From: Akkermansiaceae bacterium
Lineage (GTDB): Bacteria; Verrucomicrobiota; Verrucomicrobiia; Verrucomicrobiales; Akkermansiaceae
Length of the DNA stretch: 38,269 bases
Direction: 5' to 3'
NCBI GenBank assembly: GCA_903906515.1
Contig: CAIVKO010000219.1
Location: forward strand, 1 to 38,269
Under the pieces are notes generated by a model that was given only the letters and a program-made list of their open reading frames with translations, did no database searches and was not told where the DNA came from. How positions within the stretch are numbered: the first letter of the stretch is position 1; every line of letters begins with the position of its first letter. The translations under genes were made by a program, and so were the position numbers. Positions 36,091-38,269 of this stretch are shown here, piece by piece.

Positions 36091-36464
36091 GGCTGCGCCT
36101 TTCCACAATGGGCGAGGATGTCAAAATCGGCAAATGGCCACCAGGTGTGGTGGCTGGGTTTGAAGGTTTGCTGGATACGGCCCGCGCCGGGCGTGAGGCG
36201 GATCGGTGCCAGCAGGCCGCCCCGCATCCGGGGCAACTTAAGCAACTTCTCTCCATCCCGGCGATCTGAAAAAACCGAAAGACCCCGCACTTGGCACTCG
36301 GAAACATCCGGGAAGGCCGTATTTGGCTTCATTGCCCGCTGGGATCGGAAGTCATCCTCTGTCGGCGGGTCGGTCTTTACGATACGGTAAACCTCCCGCT
36401 CCGCCGTGATCTCCTCAGCGGTATCGGGTGGGCATTGGGCGGGAAGTTCTTCTCTGTAGGCCAT
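36087..36464 (-). CDS. Small uncharacterised protein, first gene of the coupled pair
   Basis: The 125-residue protein has an acidic, Pro-rich N-terminal third (PPDTAEEITAEREVYRIVKTDPPTEDDF), a central segment ECQVRGLSVFSDRRDGEKLLKLP and a His/Trp-rich end (SHHTWWPFADFDILAHCG). I do not recognise the family. It has no signal or TM helix. Its stop overlaps the start of the next gene. The 73-bp gap upstream contains TTTTCA-N16-TATAAG on the minus strand, a plausible promoter, so this pair may be an independent transcription unit within the island. Confidence 0.68.
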   Translation of the reverse strand: MAYREELPAQCPPDTAEEITAEREVYRIVKTDPPTEDDFRSQRAMKPNTAFPDVSECQVRGLSVFSDRRDGEKLLKLPRMRGGLLAPIRLTPGAGRIQQTFKPSHHTWWPFADFDILAHCGKAQP

Positions 36465-36537
36465 GCTGAGGCTTTCCTATCAGGCCTTATAAAGAAGGGC
36501 AAGCCTTTGAAAATCTGGCTGTATGCATGATTAATTG

Positions 36538-37653
36538 CTAAAGATCGAAAATTCCAGGTACCCATGTGGTCATCGTTGCGTCGGTGACTTCGTAGCCGTG
36601 ATTGAGCAATAGGTCGAATTCCTCATTTTTAAGTCTCCTCAATGTTGTTGGGAACTTTGCGGCAAACTCCGCATGTTCAGGTCTCAGGTTACAAGGACCT
36701 GTTGTTGGACATGTAGCAGTTGGTGCGAACTGACGGTAAATGTTCTCACGACTGATTCCCATCCTAACGTATATGCCTATCGGGTGCGAATTGATCTCTC
36801 CGCGAAGGAATCCATGGATTGTCCGTGCACGGACAGCACGAACCTGATCCATTGCGCAGTCCAGAAGACGAATTGCAGGGCGAAATAAGCCGCGTCTTGT
36901 CTCTCGACTGATGGACTTTCCTGCGTCGCTTCCAATGTAGAAGTTAATATCGTCGCGAAGCCCTTTACCAGGTTTGAGCAAAGCCTCGGAACCAAGGTTT
37001 TCGTAAACGCCGCCATCCCAAAGGTGATACTGCCCGTGGCGCGGCTCAATGGTCTCGGTCTCGCTTTGGGAGCCTTTTTTGTAATCCTCCCACTTATATT
37101 CGGATGTTTTCAGCTTGCGGGGGCCAATGCCGCCTGGAAAACCGGCGGACGCAGCTGCTGCGTCTGCGACGGGGAAATCTGGATTTCTGACGTGACCAGT
37201 AAGGTAGTCTCCCATGCGTTTGTGTGAAAAGCGCCAGTTCTTGCCGGTTTCATAAGTGGTGCAGTTGATAGTCCAGCGAGGACGTTCAGGTAAATCCTGG
37301 AGACTCATCGTGACGCCCCATTTCGTGGCAAGAACATGAGCTACCAGATGTGCTCGGCCGTTTAAGAGGCGAAATGGTCTGATGAAACCTGCTCGCACAC
37401 TGGCCCAGACTAGACTCTGCGTTGTCAGCTGTTCACGGGCGGCTGAAAGAACTGTGTTGAGAAACTGATCGGCGCTTGGCCATTTGCCACCGTTCTTGGC
37501 GAAGATCATGGCGACGCAGAGGCTGCCGCCGGAAACGGTCGAAAGATGCTCGATGGAATCCCAGTGCTTGGACTCTGCGAGGCGTTTGAGGACGCCAAGG
37601 TGGAACACCAAGGCGCGGACGCCGCCGCCGGAGAGGGAGATACCGAGTTTCAT
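36538..37653 (-). CDS. Patatin-like phospholipase
   Basis: The 371-residue protein has the patatin Ser-Asp dyad. The oxyanion Gly-rich loop SLSGGGVRALVFHLGVL is at the N-terminus, the nucleophile elbow is TVSGGS (Ser about 42; the first Gly of GXSXG is Thr, as in some bacterial members), and the dyad Asp is in LWDGGVYENLG. No signal peptide, so it acts on membrane lipid from the cytoplasm. Patatins are known phage-defence effectors that degrade the host membrane (for example CapV). Here the start overlaps the stop of a truncated metallo-beta-lactamase gene (ATGA). Base composition appears lower in GC than the core genes. Confidence 0.9.
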   Translation of the reverse strand: MKLGISLSGGGVRALVFHLGVLKRLAESKHWDSIEHLSTVSGGSLCVAMIFAKNGGKWPSADQFLNTVLSAAREQLTTQSLVWASVRAGFIRPFRLLNGRAHLVAHVLATKWGVTMSLQDLPERPRWTINCTTYETGKNWRFSHKRMGDYLTGHVRNPDFPVADAAAASAGFPGGIGPRKLKTSEYKWEDYKKGSQSETETIEPRHGQYHLWDGGVYENLGSEALLKPGKGLRDDINFYIGSDAGKSISRETRRGLFRPAIRLLDCAMDQVRAVRARTIHGFLRGEINSHPIGIYVRMGISRENIYRQFAPTATCPTTGPCNLRPEHAEFAAKFPTTLRRLKNEEFDLLLNHGYEVTDATMTTWVPGIFDL

Positions 37654-38162
37654 GAGTCAACAATGTGAAGGTTGCAATTACCGGCAGCGTCCACTTTGAA
37701 CTGAAGCCTTCCCGTGGACTTCATTGAGAGGTATTTGATATCATTTTTTCTGCCATTTAGCAGGCTAAGTAATCCGCTTGGCTTGTTACGTTCTTCGATC
37801 TTCCTCATGAGTATGTTAATGGGTTTTAGTTCAAAAGTGATCGGGTTGTGTTCGATGCCTTTGGCCTTTGTCCGGAACCTATAGTCAGTAGGCTCCTTTC
37901 CATGTTCATCGCTGACAACGATCAGGTGCGGATTGATCACTTCAATCATCGCCTCGGAATAACCTGAACTACGGCCATGGTGAGGAGCAACGAGCACTCT
38001 CGCGGTTGTGCCTCGAAGCATTGCTGAAATTTCGATGTGATGTCTAAGCCAGAGCTTGTCCCAAGCACTTGGTCCAATGTCGCCAGGAAGGACGAAAAGC
38101 CAGTCCTGATAGCGATAAAAGGTGACGATCTGGAGTTTGGTTATTTCTAGATTGGTGATCTA
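37650..38162 (-). pseudogene. 5'-truncated metallo-beta-lactamase-fold hydrolase (ComEC/Rec2-like)
   Basis: The open frame runs from a stop at 38160-38162 to 37650. Its first part reads DWLFVLPGDIG, then LVAPHHGRSSGYSEAM and PHLIVVSDEHG, the C-terminal half of a ComEC-type MBL hydrolase. The N-terminal HxHxDH metal site is missing, and the first in-frame ATG (38021) lies after the GDIG motif, so no normal start can yield a complete domain. I see no continuation of the fold in the other two leftward frames out to the edge. The gene was coupled to the patatin gene (ATGA overlap), so the remnant may still matter for patatin translation. AT-rich compared with core genes. Confidence 0.65.
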
Positions 38163-38204
38163 GTTTTTTGCCTTTTTGCTGATTTTTTTGATTGCCATTC
38201 GTGA

Positions 38205-38236
38205 TTTGAGTTCTAGTATATGCGCTAGAACTCAAA
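38205..38236. repeat. Perfect 12-bp inverted repeat near the right edge
   Basis: TTTGAGTTCTAG (38205-38216) and CTAGAACTCAAA (38225-38236) are exact inverse copies around an 8-bp spacer, TATATGCG. It lies in an AT-rich stretch with several T-runs (38163-38191), just downstream of the break in the MBL gene. About 20 bp further on, a rightward ATG at 38258 begins MGYP before the sequence ends. It could be an operator for that edge gene or a mobile-element end. Confidence 0.6.
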
Positions 38237-38269
38237 CAAATCAACCATCACACCGCCATGGGATACCCA

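Noticed and set aside
38044..38244. Leftward 66-codon frame as the missing N-terminus of the MBL gene
   Set aside because: It is in a different frame and lacks HxHxDH; its translation is Gln/Lys/Asn-rich with no similarity to the MBL fold.
1..38269. CRISPR arrays, tRNA and rRNA genes
   Set aside because: I saw no regularly spaced direct repeats, no T-loop GGTTCRA signature in an intergenic region and no rRNA-like sequence.

Overview
The window looks like chromosomal DNA from a moderately GC-rich, Gram-negative bacterium. A Verrucomicrobiota (Verrucomicrobiales-type) host is my best guess. The reasons are the outer-membrane barrels and lipoproteins, the LVIVD-propeller multihaem cytochrome, the CHASE2/FecR signalling pair, the short UvrC, and weak or absent Shine-Dalgarno sequences at most starts. 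No rRNA or tRNA is present to fix the taxonomy.

Layout. 1-1825: a non-coding stretch, then a leftward ankyrin-repeat lipoprotein. 1826-9018: housekeeping genes (MFS permease, YmdB-type phosphoesterase, cell-wall amidase coupled to uvrC), a secreted double GlcG/HbpS-domain protein, and a compact multi-hairpin intergenic element. 9019-15337: a cyclic-nucleotide block. It holds a CHASE2 adenylate/guanylate cyclase followed by a degenerate cNMP-domain protein and a DUF3307 membrane protein (leftward). Facing these are an outer-membrane barrel, a FecR-domain protein and a MscS channel with a C-terminal cNMP domain (rightward). 15326-20910: a tightly coupled leftward four-gene electron-transfer operon. 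Its products are a membrane-anchored FAD/NAD/2Fe-2S reductase, a protein fusing two cNMP-binding-type domains to a four-cluster ferredoxin, a b-type membrane protein, and a decahaem cytochrome with an unusual Cys-rich N-terminus. 21111-28639: a rightward three-gene set of tetrahaem cytochrome, 818-residue outer-membrane barrel, and decahaem/LVIVD-propeller cytochrome. Then come a lipoprotein and sdaA.

31040-38269: a leftward accessory island beginning exactly at the 3' end of sdaA. It holds a type I restriction R subunit without HsdM or HsdS in view, a NYN nuclease, a translationally coupled pair of uncharacterised proteins, a patatin-like lipase coupled to a 5'-truncated metallo-beta-lactamase (ComEC-like) gene, and a perfect 12-bp inverted repeat near the right edge.

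How it may work together (inference). The most interesting part is 9.4-28.6 kb. There a cyclase sits beside two proteins whose cNMP domains keep the phosphate-binding signature: an ion channel and a ferredoxin. The ferredoxin lies in an operon that could carry electrons from NAD(P)H through FAD, 2Fe-2S, 4Fe-4S and a membrane b-type protein to periplasmic haems. A divergent operon encodes a possible porin-cytochrome exit route through the outer membrane. This would be a second-messenger-gated trans-envelope electron pathway. I do not know of a description of this exact arrangement.
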